This document shows positions 42,905-51,415 of a stretch of DNA of 64,000 nt, piece after piece. Source of the DNA: Clostridiales bacterium (GTDB taxonomy: Bacteria; Bacillota; Clostridia; Christensenellales; CAG-314); contig JAFLVK010000002.1 in NCBI GenBank assembly GCA_022508345.1, positions 325,649 to 389,648 on the forward strand, read 5' to 3'. Made by a program: the position numbers and the translations under genes. Position 1 is the first letter of the stretch, and every line of letters begins with the position of its first letter. The notes beneath the pieces were generated by a model. It was not told the origin of the DNA. It ran no database searches and saw only the letters and a program-made list of their open reading frames with translations.

Positions 42905-44689
42905 TTATTTGCACAGCTCTTCCAATTCGGAGAGAGTGTCTTGGAAAGACTTGGTTACGATATCGAACGGCTCTTGTGTGGTGAGGTCGACACCGGCAAC
43001 CTTAAGCTCGGATACGGGATCCATCGAACCGCCTAAAGACAGGAACTTCTTGTAGTTGTCCACTGCGGTAGCGCCATCTTTGAGTATCTTTTCGGCAATG
43101 CACACTGCGGATATGATACCCGTTGCGTACTTGTAAACGTAGAATGCGCGATAGAAATGAGGAATACGTGCCCATTCGTACTTGATTTCGTCGTTGTGAG
43201 TAACTGCGGGTCCGTAGTACATCTTGTTGAGCTCAAGGTACTTAGCGCACATCACGTCAGCTGTCAATGGTTGTCCGCTTTCCACAAGCGCGTGGGAAAT
43301 TTGCTCAAACTCAGCAAACATAGCCTGACGGTACATGGTTGTGCGCAGCATATCCAAGTAATATTGCAACAGATATTTCTTTACGTTTACGTCCTTTTCC
43401 GTAGCAAGCAGATACTTTAACAGCAGCACTTCGTTACATGTGGAAGCAACCTCGGCAACGAAAATCTTGTAGCCCTCCTTGGAGTACGGTTGCGTCTTGC
43501 AGCTGTAGTAGGTGTGCATGGAGTGACCCATTTCGTGCGCGATTGTGAAGATGTCGTGGGTTGTCTTTTGATAGTTCAACAGCATATAGGGGTGCACGCC
43601 CGTTACGCCACTGGAGTAAGCACCGCTGCGTTTTGTGGGAGTTTCGTGTACGTCAATCCAACGGTTATCGAAGGCTTCCTTTACAACCTTGAGGTAGTCC
43701 TCTCCCAGTGGAGCCAAACCCTTTAAAACAAGCTTGCACGCGTCTTCGTATTCGCAGGAGATGTCCGCGTCTTCGAATATTGCAACGTACAGGTCGTACA
43801 TGTTGAGCGTTTTGACACCCATCAGCTTTTTGCGCAAAGCAATGTATCTGTGCAGTGGCTCAAAGCTGTTGTGCATGCAGTTGATGAGGTTGTCGTAAAC
43901 TGCCTTGTCTACCTGCTCGTAGAACAACGCTCTTTCCATTGCACTGTTGAAGTTGCGCGCTTTAGCGGAGAAGCAATCACTCCTTACACTACCCTCGTAA
44001 AGTCCTGCCAGGGTGTTGATTTTTTCGATGTAGGACTTGTAGTAGGTTTTGAAAGCCTTTCTGCGCACCTTTTGGTCCTTGTGTTGCAAGCACATGGAAT
44101 AGGTGCCGTGTCCAAGCTGAACGCGTTTGCCGTCAACGGTGATTTTCGGGAACTTGATGTCGCCGTTGTCCAAACGGTTAAATACTTCGTGGAACTGTCC
44201 GCTGAAGCCGCCAACACCGGCAAGCAGCTTTTCCTCCCTTTCGGACAGAATGTGCGCCTTGCCCTTCAACAGGTTGGCAAGCATCACGTCGTAGTCGGAA
44301 AAATCGGGATTGTTGATGAGGGACTGGAGATGTTCATCGGGCAAAGCGGAAAGCTCGGGCGATACAAATGCCATAGCCTCGCTGTATTTGGTGAACAAGC
44401 CGTATATCCTTGCATAGCGCGCTTGACGTTCGGCATCCTGCACGTCAGTGTCGTAGTCCATGTGCGCGTAGCCGTACAGTCTTTCCAACTTCATTTCGAT
44501 TTCGTCGGACTTTCTCAAAAATTCCAACAATGTAGCAGAGTCTGCAAGCTTGCCTTGATATGCCGTGAGCACCTTGTACTCTTCGGAAATCTCAGCAAAT
44601 GCCTTTTCCCAATCCTCGGGGGTAGCAAATATGTCACCCAGGTTCCATTTATACTTTTCGGGGATTTCACTGCGTTTTGTGTAAGTCAT
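42905..44689 (-). CDS. pepF: Oligoendopeptidase F (M3B family)
   Basis: 594 aa, family length. The zinc site IAHEMGHSMHTYYS is near residue 383, with the third ligand Glu in the following FVAEVASTCNEVLL. No signal peptide, so cytoplasmic oligopeptide degradation. It follows galU by 12 bases in the same orientation and is likely expressed from the galU promoter. Confidence 0.95.
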   Translation of the reverse strand: MTYTKRSEIPEKYKWNLGDIFATPEDWEKAFAEISEEYKVLTAYQGKLADSATLLEFLRKSDEIEMKLERLYGYAHMDYDTDVQDAERQARYARIYGLFTKYSEAMAFVSPELSALPDEHLQSLINNPDFSDYDVMLANLLKGKAHILSEREEKLLAGVGGFSGQFHEVFNRLDNGDIKFPKITVDGKRVQLGHGTYSMCLQHKDQKVRRKAFKTYYKSYIEKINTLAGLYEGSVRSDCFSAKARNFNSAMERALFYEQVDKAVYDNLINCMHNSFEPLHRYIALRKKLMGVKTLNMYDLYVAIFEDADISCEYEDACKLVLKGLAPLGEDYLKVVKEAFDNRWIDVHETPTKRSGAYSSGVTGVHPYMLLNYQKTTHDIFTIAHEMGHSMHTYYSCKTQPYSKEGYKIFVAEVASTCNEVLLLKYLLATEKDVNVKKYLLQYYLDMLRTTMYRQAMFAEFEQISHALVESGQPLTADVMCAKYLELNKMYYGPAVTHNDEIKYEWARIPHFYRAFYVYKYATGIISAVCIAEKILKDGATAVDNYKKFLSLGGSMDPVSELKVAGVDLTTQEPFDIVTKSFQDTLSELEELCK

Positions 44690-44701
44690 ACTGTTTCTCC
44701 T

Positions 44702-45568
44702 TTATTTGTTCAATAAGTTTTGCAAAAATTGTTTGTACTGCTCGCCGTATTCGGCACTGTTCAACGCGTACGCGGTAAAGCCCTTGATGTACCCAAGCTT
44801 GTCACCGAAGTCGTAGCGCGTACCCTTGAAATCATAAGCATATACTTTGTGGGTTTTAGTGAGGCTGCGTATTGCATCAGTGAGGTAAACTTCGCCGTTG
44901 CGCGTTGGTGCCTTGTCAATCTCGTCGAAAATTTCCGACGTAAACAGGTACCTACCCAGCGGCGCAAGCAAGGAGTAAATCTCCGCATCCGTTTGCGGTT
45001 TTTCTATTATGTCCTGCAGCCTGTACAGCCTGCTATCCACTTGCTCCACCTTGCATGATGCGTATGAAGATATCGACTGCCTGTCAACGGGTTGCACACC
45101 CACAACGGAACCGCCGGTTTTGCAGTACGCTTCAACAAGCTGACGGGTAACAGGCTCATCTCCCAGCATTACGTCGTCGCCGTTTAGCACCACGAACGGT
45201 TCACCTTGTGTAAACTCTTTGGCAAGCTGCACTGCCTTTCCCGTTCCGTTTGGCACAGGCTGATAAACAAACGTAATGTTTGCAAGATTGTTCAGTTCCT
45301 CCACTGCCCTGGCTTCCTTTGTCTTGCCCTTGTGAGCAAGCTCCTGTGCCAATGCTACGTCCTTGTCGAAGTAACGCTTGATGTCTTGCTTTTCGGGGGA
45401 AATAACAATGAGAATATCCGTTATGCCCGAAGCAACAACCTCTTCAACAATCAATTGCAGGCTAGGTCTGTCAATTACTGCCAGCATTTCCTTGGGGTGC
45501 GCCTTAGTGTAAGGCAAAAACCGCGTGCCCTTGCCCGCTGCCAGTATTACCGCTTTGTTAACTTTCAT
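44702..45568 (-). CDS. galU: UTP-glucose-1-phosphate uridylyltransferase
   Basis: 288 aa. The nucleotide-binding AAGKGTRFLPYTKAHPKEML, catalytic-site LNGDDVMLG, VGVQPV and GRYLFTSEIFD blocks fit GalU. It makes UDP-glucose for surface glycans and lipid glycosylation. First gene of a two-gene operon with pepF, from a TTGACG-17-TATAAT promoter. Confidence 0.95.
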   Translation of the reverse strand: MKVNKAVILAAGKGTRFLPYTKAHPKEMLAVIDRPSLQLIVEEVVASGITDILIVISPEKQDIKRYFDKDVALAQELAHKGKTKEARAVEELNNLANITFVYQPVPNGTGKAVQLAKEFTQGEPFVVLNGDDVMLGDEPVTRQLVEAYCKTGGSVVGVQPVDRQSISSYASCKVEQVDSRLYRLQDIIEKPQTDAEIYSLLAPLGRYLFTSEIFDEIDKAPTRNGEVYLTDAIRSLTKTHKVYAYDFKGTRYDFGDKLGYIKGFTAYALNSAEYGEQYKQFLQNLLNK

Positions 45569-45605
45569 ATACTTTCCTTTTTTTTATGCAAATTTTCCTA
45601 TATAC

Positions 45606-45634
45606 ATTATATAAAACTTTTGTAAACCCGTCAA
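45606..45634 (-). promoter_or_regulatory. galU-pepF promoter
   Basis: TTGACG at 45634-45629, 17-bp spacer, TATAAT at 45611-45606. Confidence 0.7.
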
Positions 45635-45793
45635 CACGAAATATGACGAAACATTTGCGAATTTGAGCAAGCGAAATGACGCGGAGCAAGGACTTGAGCG
45701 GAGATAGCGAAAATTTGCGTAACTCTCGGGCGTGTACCGAGAGTTACACCTTGCGGGGGATGCTGGGGCATGCGACTCCCCAGCAAAAGTATA
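45635..45793. other. Non-coding stretch with two strong hairpins
   Basis: Between the ypeB terminator and the galU promoter there is no plausible ORF. Two stems stand out: GTAACTCTCGG / CCGAGAGTTAC (45719-45747, 11 bp perfect) and TGCTGGGG / CCCCAGCA (45761-45785). The flanking sequence is purine-rich with repeated GCGAAA and GCGGAG words. No known RNA family recognised. Confidence 0.45.
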
Positions 45794-45823
45794 AAAAAGA
45801 AGGATGCGGGAGCATCCTTCCTT
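45794..45823 (-). terminator. sleB-ypeB operon terminator
   Basis: Minus strand: AAGGATGC-tccc-GCATCCTT followed by CTTTTTTAT. Confidence 0.8.
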
Positions 45824-45829
45824 ATTAGT

Positions 45830-45912
45830 CCGACCGCGTGGGTGCATAGCACACAAAGTGCAAGGTTGCGCAACACAGTTGCAGTCAACCAAGCCCACGC
45901 GCGTGTGGTCGG
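45830..45912 (-). ncRNA. Structured 3'-UTR candidate after ypeB (three-way-junction-like)
   Basis: Directly after the ypeB stop. On minus, CCGACC and GCGTGGG pair with CCCACGCGGTCGG to close a long stem with a 6-nt bulge; inside, GGTTG...CAACC encloses GCAAC...GTTGC, and GCAC...GTGC forms a third arm. A terminator follows 6 bases later. Structure is read by eye; no family recognised. Confidence 0.45.
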
Positions 45913-47256
45913 TTACATTACTGTATAGCCTTCAGTATTCTCAATAACCTTGAACAATTCCACCTCTTGTCCTGTCTTACTGTCAACGTACACGTAGTAC
46001 TGACGATCACCCATCATGCATTGGAATTCGTAGCAAGCGTAGTATTCGTTGTTCTTTTCAATTAACGCCTTTGCAACATTGGTAACCTTCAATGCACCGT
46101 TAATTGTTTGCTGTGCGTCATCCTGCGAAACTTCACCGAAGCTAACATCCCAATCGCGGTGATTCATAAGGTATGCCTTAGCCTCCAAGCCTACCACTTC
46201 ACCTGTTGTGTTGTCAATTGCTACCTTGATAAGGTCGGGGTACACAATTACATCGTCCACAACCGTTGTGCAGTTAACGTAGGTCAAAAAGTCTTGAGTT
46301 TTTGACACCCACACGCCCTTGACGTTGTAACCAAGCTTTTGGCAGAATTCCTCCGCAGTCTTGATGCATCCGTCTGCATCCACCTTGGTTTCGCCTTGTG
46401 CTTCGCTGTAGGTTTCGTACTGCACTACCTTGCCACCGGCAGTTAACATAACTCTGCCGTTTTCCAGTTCATACACATACATTACGCCCTTGCTGTTGAT
46501 TTCGTCCACAAACTTGCCCTCACCAAACAATTCGGACACAATTTTTGCACCCATGTCGTGAGAAATCTTGTGGTCGCATTTCAACACCTTTTCCTGAACA
46601 CTCTCAGAGAACGGTCCGTCGTAAATTAGCTTTTCGTAGCTGAAAGCGTTTTGTTCAACCTTGTTGAGGCTTTCGGAAAGTGCACCAACATTGTTCATGC
46701 CGTTGCCGTTGGTGATGAACAGTCCACTGTCACTTTCGGCGTATTCCTGTAAAAAGTCGTACAGACGTGTTGCTACGTTGTCCAAGTTGTCTAGCGCAAT
46801 GCGCTCGTCAGCAGTAAGCTTTTCCCCTTTGCTAAGCTTGCCCAGCAGATACGTTGCGTAGTCCTGCGTTTGGTTAACGAAGGTCTGAACAGCCATGAGG
46901 TTGTTGCTGTCTTCAATGGGCAGGTGGGACAAGTTTTGGTTGACTGCGTTAGCGTGAATGATAACGTAGGTTAGCATTTGCGTTTGATGCGCCACATCGT
47001 TACTGATTGTCAGCTTGCCGAGGTTGGCATCAAGGTTTTTCATGCTGTCGCAAGCAAGATACAGCGAACGCTTGTATTCGTTTTCCTGCGAAAGCTTGTA
47101 GTAGTTTTCGTCGGTAATTTGCGACATGCGCATGTTACTTATTTTGCTAGATAGCACCACTCCGATGATAACCGCCGTTGCAATTGCAAGAGCCGCAAGC
47201 ACACCGAAGAAAATCATCCAGAAATTTTTGATTACTTTGTTTTGTCTTACCATCAT
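45913..47256 (-). CDS. ypeB: Germination protein YpeB
   Basis: 447 aa. One N-terminal membrane helix (~10-32), a long helical region, and C-terminal PepSY-type domains (VKGVWVSKTQDFLTYVNC, LIKVAIDNTTGEVVGLEAKAYLMNH). YpeB is needed for stable incorporation of SleB into the spore. It lies 5 bases downstream of sleB, the conserved sleB-ypeB order. Confidence 0.95.
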   Translation of the reverse strand: MMVRQNKVIKNFWMIFFGVLAALAIATAVIIGVVLSSKISNMRMSQITDENYYKLSQENEYKRSLYLACDSMKNLDANLGKLTISNDVAHQTQMLTYVIIHANAVNQNLSHLPIEDSNNLMAVQTFVNQTQDYATYLLGKLSKGEKLTADERIALDNLDNVATRLYDFLQEYAESDSGLFITNGNGMNNVGALSESLNKVEQNAFSYEKLIYDGPFSESVQEKVLKCDHKISHDMGAKIVSELFGEGKFVDEINSKGVMYVYELENGRVMLTAGGKVVQYETYSEAQGETKVDADGCIKTAEEFCQKLGYNVKGVWVSKTQDFLTYVNCTTVVDDVIVYPDLIKVAIDNTTGEVVGLEAKAYLMNHRDWDVSFGEVSQDDAQQTINGALKVTNVAKALIEKNNEYYACYEFQCMMGDRQYYVYVDSKTGQEVELFKVIENTEGYTVM

Positions 47257-47261
47257 TCACC

Positions 47262-47963
47262 TCACGAACAGAAGATATGCTTGCCGATAGTTACAAGCTG
47301 CGGACGAGACCATATCCATTTGCTGGTTGCCGTTGCGGGATTGAAATAGTAAATTGCGCCACCGGTGGGATCCCAGCCGTTCAAGGCGTCCTGAGCGGCA
47401 CGCGTGCACTCGTCGTTGGTACCCATGTTGATTTGTCCGTCGGAAACACAGGTGAATGCGCCTGCCTGGTAAATTACGCCGGAAATGCTGTTGGGGAAAG
47501 CGCTGCTCTTCACTCTGTTGAGAATGACAGCGGCTACCGCAACCTTACCTGTGTAGCTTTCACCGCGCGCTTCACCGTAGATACAGCAGGAAAGCAAATA
47601 CAAGTCGCTGTTGCTTAGCGAACCTGCTGTTGTGGTTCCGCTTGAGCTTGCTGTTCCTGACAGCGTGATTCCCATTGCCTTTGCCGTGGCAGAACCTACA
47701 ATGCCGTCGGCGGTTAGTCCGTTTTTACGTTGAAAGTACTGCACTGCCGATTTTGTTTTGGCACCGAAGATGCCGTCTACACTACCCGTGTAGTAACCCC
47801 AACGCTTCAGTTTGGTTTGAATTGTCTTGACTGTTGCGCCTGTTGAGCCCTGCTTGATAACTGCTGCGTCCGCCGTCGGTGCGGTAAACACAACCAGCAA
47901 TGTTACAAGCGTGAGTAACGCCAACACCATTGCAACTATCTTGACCGTTTTTGTTTGCGTCAA
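47262..47963 (-). CDS. sleB: Spore cortex-lytic enzyme SleB
   Basis: The track start (48020) falls on the T-run of an upstream terminator; a TTG at 47963 (LTQTKTVKIVAMVLAL), 8 bases after AAGGAGG, is the likely start, giving 233 aa. A signal peptide ending near PTADAA, a peptidoglycan-binding domain (IKQGSTGATVKTIQTKLKRWG) and a C-terminal lytic transglycosylase domain (CIYGEARGESYTGKVAVAAV with the catalytic Glu) follow. SleB cleaves muramic-delta-lactam cortex during germination. A sigma-G-like promoter precedes it. Confidence 0.95.
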   Translation of the reverse strand: MTQTKTVKIVAMVLALLTLVTLLVVFTAPTADAAVIKQGSTGATVKTIQTKLKRWGYYTGSVDGIFGAKTKSAVQYFQRKNGLTADGIVGSATAKAMGITLSGTASSSGTTTAGSLSNSDLYLLSCCIYGEARGESYTGKVAVAAVILNRVKSSAFPNSISGVIYQAGAFTCVSDGQINMGTNDECTRAAQDALNGWDPTGGAIYYFNPATATSKWIWSRPQLVTIGKHIFCS

Positions 47964-47989
47964 AATATATCCTCCTTGATTTTTTTGTT

Positions 47990-48018
47990 TAGTATGAGAA
48001 TTTGACGCGTAAATATTC
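47990..48018 (-). promoter_or_regulatory. Sigma-G-type promoter of sleB-ypeB
   Basis: GAATA at 48018-48014, 17-bp spacer, CATACTA at 47996-47990, matching the Bacillus sigma-G consensus (GHATR and CATWMTA) exactly. In Bacillus sleB is a sigma-G gene. Confidence 0.7.
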
Positions 48019-48047
48019 AAAAAAAAGCCCGACTTGATGTCGGACTT
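48018..48047 (-). terminator. Terminator between the 247-aa membrane protein gene and sleB
   Basis: GTCCGAC-atcaa-GTCGGGC then eight T on minus; isolates sleB from the upstream operon. Confidence 0.85.
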
Positions 48048-48089
48048 GTAAATATGTACGTATGCGCAATTATTGCATAACTACACCTG

Positions 48090-48833
48090 CTACCACCTTT
48101 TGTCGTTAAAAGGCGGTTTTGTGTAATTGGGTTCGTGGTTTTCCGCCGTTTGCTCGTCTTCCGCAGTCGGTTCTTGCCATTCTTCATCCGTTGCCTGTCT
48201 AAGCGCAACGCCGTCAGCCTGATTTATCTTTACTATCTTTTGTATATCTTCATTCAAGGCAAGAATATCGTTTAGCAAGGGATATTTGTCAAACATTTGC
48301 TCCGTCAACTTGTCATTCTCACCCAGTTCGGATTTGTCCACCACCGTGTCGAACAGTTCGATGTAATCGTAGCTCATCTCACCGTCATTGCGAGCTATTG
48401 CTATCACGTATTGAACAATACATTTCTCATTGGACATATTGTACGGCAACACTTCTATACGTCCGCTTGCCACCCTGCTGAAAGGCACAACGTATCGGTA
48501 AATCTGATTGCTGGCAAATTGCTTGGTTTTGAAATCTATCATTACAACAACCTTGTTTTGCGCTGTTAAGTGATGTCCAATGTAAGATTTTTGTCCGCTA
48601 AAGCCTGAGCGATACATTTTGGTTTCAATGGTCTCACCCTTGTGTGTTTCCATGTAGTTACCCAGCAAAGCAAGGCAAAATACAGCCGCGGTAAATCCCA
48701 GTGGAACAAACACAAAAAATACCCAACTTAAATGCTCGCCCGAATTTGCCTTGTAGACAAAGGAGCCTATTGTAACTGCCACTATGCTTACGATACAGCA
48801 CAGTAATACCCATATCAAATATTTCTTTTTCAT
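48090..48833 (-). CDS. Two-helix membrane protein, tandem paralogue 2
   Basis: 247 aa: two N-terminal hydrophobic helices (~5-28 and ~40-62), then a soluble domain ending FDKYPLLNDILALNEDIQKIVKINQADGV. That phrase is shared with the upstream 211-aa protein (VDKYPELSDMLALQDDLNKILEINAANGI), showing an ancient tandem duplication. It has an extra acidic/Pro tail (EEWQEPTAEDEQTAEN). Family and role unknown; cytoplasmic C-terminal domain inferred. Confidence 0.75.
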   Translation of the reverse strand: MKKKYLIWVLLCCIVSIVAVTIGSFVYKANSGEHLSWVFFVFVPLGFTAAVFCLALLGNYMETHKGETIETKMYRSGFSGQKSYIGHHLTAQNKVVVMIDFKTKQFASNQIYRYVVPFSRVASGRIEVLPYNMSNEKCIVQYVIAIARNDGEMSYDYIELFDTVVDKSELGENDKLTEQMFDKYPLLNDILALNEDIQKIVKINQADGVALRQATDEEWQEPTAEDEQTAENHEPNYTKPPFNDKRW

Positions 48834-48848
48834 AACCGTACGAATTTA

Positions 48849-49484
48849 TTAGTTGTATTGAATGTTGGAGCGAATACCGTTAGCAGCGTTGATTTCCAGT
48901 ATCTTGTTTAGGTCGTCCTGTAGCGCAAGCATGTCGGACAACTCAGGGTATTTATCTACCAATTGTGGAGATATCTGCTTGACGTCCTCGATGTCCGCGC
49001 TTTCCACCTTTACTTCAAATACAGGCAGGTACTGATACTCGTATTCAAAGCCCTCCTTTCTGAAAGATATTACAAGGCTTACAAAGCTTTGTTCGTCACT
49101 CAGTTCAACATCTTCACCCGTGCGATAGGTTTCCAAGCGAAAGCCTGCCACGTCCGCGAACTGTATTATTTCCCTGGTGGACAGGTAGTTGTTTGCAAGA
49201 CGACTGCTTGCAAAGTCCACATACAACAGATAGTTGCCCCACTTGTACTGCCTGTCCGTTACGATACCTTCGCTGAGCAGTAGGGATTCGAATCGCTTGG
49301 ATGAGCGTTGGGAAAGTATAATTACCAGGTAAACTATCAATGCGAAAATTACAAGTGCAGCAATAAAAGCCCACCAAGGCAAGTCAACACCTGTATAAGC
49401 CTTGAAAGTAACGGCAAATATTGTCAAAAACATCGCCGCGCACACTAAAATGATAATTAAAACAATCCATTTGTTTTTGGTCAT
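48849..49484 (-). CDS. Two-helix membrane protein, tandem paralogue 1
   Basis: 211 aa with two N-terminal helices (~6-28, ~36-58) and a soluble domain homologous in layout to the 247-aa neighbour downstream (15-bp gap). It lacks the acidic tail. Promoter TTGCAT-17-TATAAT. Unrecognised family; the two products may form a heteromer. Confidence 0.75.
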   Translation of the reverse strand: MTKNKWIVLIIILVCAAMFLTIFAVTFKAYTGVDLPWWAFIAALVIFALIVYLVIILSQRSSKRFESLLLSEGIVTDRQYKWGNYLLYVDFASSRLANNYLSTREIIQFADVAGFRLETYRTGEDVELSDEQSFVSLVISFRKEGFEYEYQYLPVFEVKVESADIEDVKQISPQLVDKYPELSDMLALQDDLNKILEINAANGIRSNIQYN

Positions 49485-49514
49485 AAATTTGTGCTCCGTA
49501 ATTGTGTTTGCTTA

Positions 49515-49543
49515 ATTATAACACACATCGATGTAAAATGCAA
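49515..49543 (-). promoter_or_regulatory. Promoter of the paired membrane proteins
   Basis: TTGCAT at 49543-49538, 17-bp spacer, TATAAT at 49520-49515. Confidence 0.6.
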
Positions 49544-49567
49544 AGATATGCTTGTTTGTGAATTGTA

Positions 49568-49596
49568 TTAAAAAAGGCCCTTGAAGTAAGGGCCCG
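49568..49596 (-). terminator. spoIIR terminator
   Basis: GGGCCCTT-acttc-AAGGGCC then TTTTTTT on minus. Confidence 0.85.
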
Positions 49597-49612
49597 TAAA
49601 ATGACTGTGCTG

Positions 49613-50143
49613 TTAATGTGCTGACTTCCATTTGTTTATGATTTCCATCAGCTTGGATTTGTAAATTATCTGATTTGTTCCGTTGCTTTCACCACCGACA
49701 AAGCACAACGGCGGATACACTACACACCACCAGTTGTTGCCGGCACCGCTTCCCAGTTCGATAATAAGCGCATCGTACACGCCTGCAGCAAGCGTAACGT
49801 CGCCGTAGCTTCTGTCAGGGAACTGCTCCTCCGTGAGCTTGGCATGGCTCTTGTATGCAAAGCCGTTTTGTTGAAGCACATTGTCGCACACGGCTTCGAT
49901 ATCGCGCAAATGCGATTTAACAATGCTCATTGCCTTTTGTTTGCTAGTTGCGTTGGCTAGGTATGGGGTGAGATAATCTACAACTGCGCTCTTGACCTCG
50001 TACTTTACGTTTTGATCGGCAGTGTCGTTGCTGTCCGCGCGGATATGTATCCTCAAAAAATCTGCATTTGTTTTGCTGGGGACTGCAGCTATCACTGCCA
50101 CCAATACTACAAGCGCTACCACTGCTACAACTATCTTTTTCAT
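49613..50143 (-). CDS. spoIIR: Stage II sporulation protein R
   Basis: 176 aa. N-terminal secretion/anchor helix (~3-21), then FLRIHIRADSNDTADQNVKYEVKSAVVDYL and the diagnostic GAGNNWWCVVYPPLCFV near the C terminus. SpoIIR is the forespore-made signal that triggers SpoIIGA processing of pro-sigma-E in the mother cell. GAGGTG precedes the ATG; a convincing sigma-F promoter could not be placed. Confidence 0.95.
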   Translation of the reverse strand: MKKIVVAVVALVVLVAVIAAVPSKTNADFLRIHIRADSNDTADQNVKYEVKSAVVDYLTPYLANATSKQKAMSIVKSHLRDIEAVCDNVLQQNGFAYKSHAKLTEEQFPDRSYGDVTLAAGVYDALIIELGSGAGNNWWCVVYPPLCFVGGESNGTNQIIYKSKLMEIINKWKSAH

Positions 50144-50433
50144 ATCGCACCTCGCAAATACTGTTTACACTTTTGTTATTGACGGTTTTGCGACAGTACA
50201 AAAGAAAAAGCCACGCAAATTCGGCAGAATTTACGCAACTTTCAAGCTGTTTTGTCGAAAGGAGGTTCGGGTATTTCGCCCAAAACGGCTTCGCTTCGCA
50301 CACGCATACTTTTAGTAACTTGAACGAAATATAATTGTATGCGTGTACTCGTTGCAGATTGTTTTGTAGCGTAACACCCTCACCTCTGCTGATGCGGTAT
50401 GCGATATGCGATACAATATGAATTTAGTTATTA
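50144..50433. other. Non-coding interval with nested inverted repeats (spoIIR-ispE)
   Basis: No gene. Two structures: AAGCTGTTTTG (50244-50254) pairs with CAAAACGGCTT (50281-50291), enclosing CGGG...CCC; and ACACGCATAC (50300-50309) pairs perfectly with GTATGCGTGT (50337-50346) around an AT-rich loop. No T-run follows, so neither is a plain terminator. Confidence 0.4.
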
Positions 50434-51300
50434 TTATATCTCTATTATTCCATTTGGTACGGACTTGCAGACATCAGTTGTAAAACCGTGGGCGTTGAGT
50501 AGTTCCGCTACCTGCCACGCCTGTTCAGCCGTTTGACAGGCTACATAGTAGGCACTGCCACTTCCCGTCATGTTACAGCACATATTGTGAGCTTGAATAA
50601 AGTCCAAGTAGTCATTGGCGTAACTGCTAACGCTCAATGTCGCTTGCTGTAAATCATTGTTCAACAAGGTGATTGCCTCACCGTTTGCGCCCTGCTGTAG
50701 CAAGCTCAACACCCTCTCGGTGTTATTTACCTGCACCGCATTCAAGGTGTCGAAAGCGGAATAAATTACACCGCTGTTCATGCTGATGTCAAAGGTTGTC
50801 AATGCAAAATACAACGGTTGGGACTGCTTGCAGTAGGTTACGTCGTCCCCCTTGCCCGTTAGTCTACCCAGTCCGCCAAACAGCATAAAATTGATGTCGC
50901 TACCCAGTGCCGCGCATAGCTCGTGCACTTTAGGTGAGTGAATATCCACGTTAAAAAGCTTGCACATGCAGTACACAACCGCTGCCGCGTCAGCAGACGA
51001 ACCGCCCAGCCCACCGCCGAACGGAATGCCTTTCTGTATACAGATGTCCACCCCCGGTATTGCTGTTGATTTACCTGCAAATGCCTGCCTAAACGCCACT
51101 GCTGCCTTGTAGGCGGTGTTACGCTCCTGTTCGATTGTGTCAACACCGCTTACCTTTACAAGCGAATCGGCGCGTTTGACGACCTCTACAACGTCACTAA
51201 TATCCACAGACGTTGCCGCGCTGTCAATGGGGTGAAATTCCCCTTGCTTAGCACCGACACTCAACGTAAGATTAAGTTTTGCAAAAACCTTTACTTTCAC
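50434..51300 (-). CDS. ispE: 4-diphosphocytidyl-2-C-methyl-D-erythritol kinase
   Basis: 288 aa GHMP kinase. VFAKLNLTLSV at the start, GGGLGGSSADAAAVVY (ATP loop, ~95) and MTGSGSAYY (C-terminal motif) are intact. It performs the ATP-dependent step of the MEP isoprenoid pathway. The start is GTG at 51300, fixed by homology, with no ribosome-binding site and only 6 bases from a TACAAT box, suggesting a leaderless mRNA. Confidence 0.95.
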   Translation of the reverse strand: MKVKVFAKLNLTLSVGAKQGEFHPIDSAATSVDISDVVEVVKRADSLVKVSGVDTIEQERNTAYKAAVAFRQAFAGKSTAIPGVDICIQKGIPFGGGLGGSSADAAAVVYCMCKLFNVDIHSPKVHELCAALGSDINFMLFGGLGRLTGKGDDVTYCKQSQPLYFALTTFDISMNSGVIYSAFDTLNAVQVNNTERVLSLLQQGANGEAITLLNNDLQQATLSVSSYANDYLDFIQAHNMCCNMTGSGSAYYVACQTAEQAWQVAELLNAHGFTTDVCKSVPNGIIEI

Positions 51301-51306
51301 ATCAAT

Positions 51307-51335
51307 ATTGTATCACAAATATAAGAAAAAAACAA
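51307..51335 (-). promoter_or_regulatory. ispE promoter, probable leaderless start
   Basis: TTGTTT at 51335-51330, 17-bp spacer, TACAAT at 51312-51307; the GTG begins at the expected +1. Confidence 0.55.
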
Positions 51336-51356
51336 CCAAAGCATTTATATCTATGT

Positions 51357-51385
51357 TTGACAATATGTTATAATTATGCTATAAT
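51357..51385 (+). promoter_or_regulatory. Consensus promoter of the 307-aa membrane protein
   Basis: TTGACA at 51357-51362, 17-bp spacer, TATAAT at 51380-51385, both exact. Confidence 0.85.
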
Positions 51386-51415
51386 AAATACACAAAGATA
51401 CAGGAGGGAAATACA

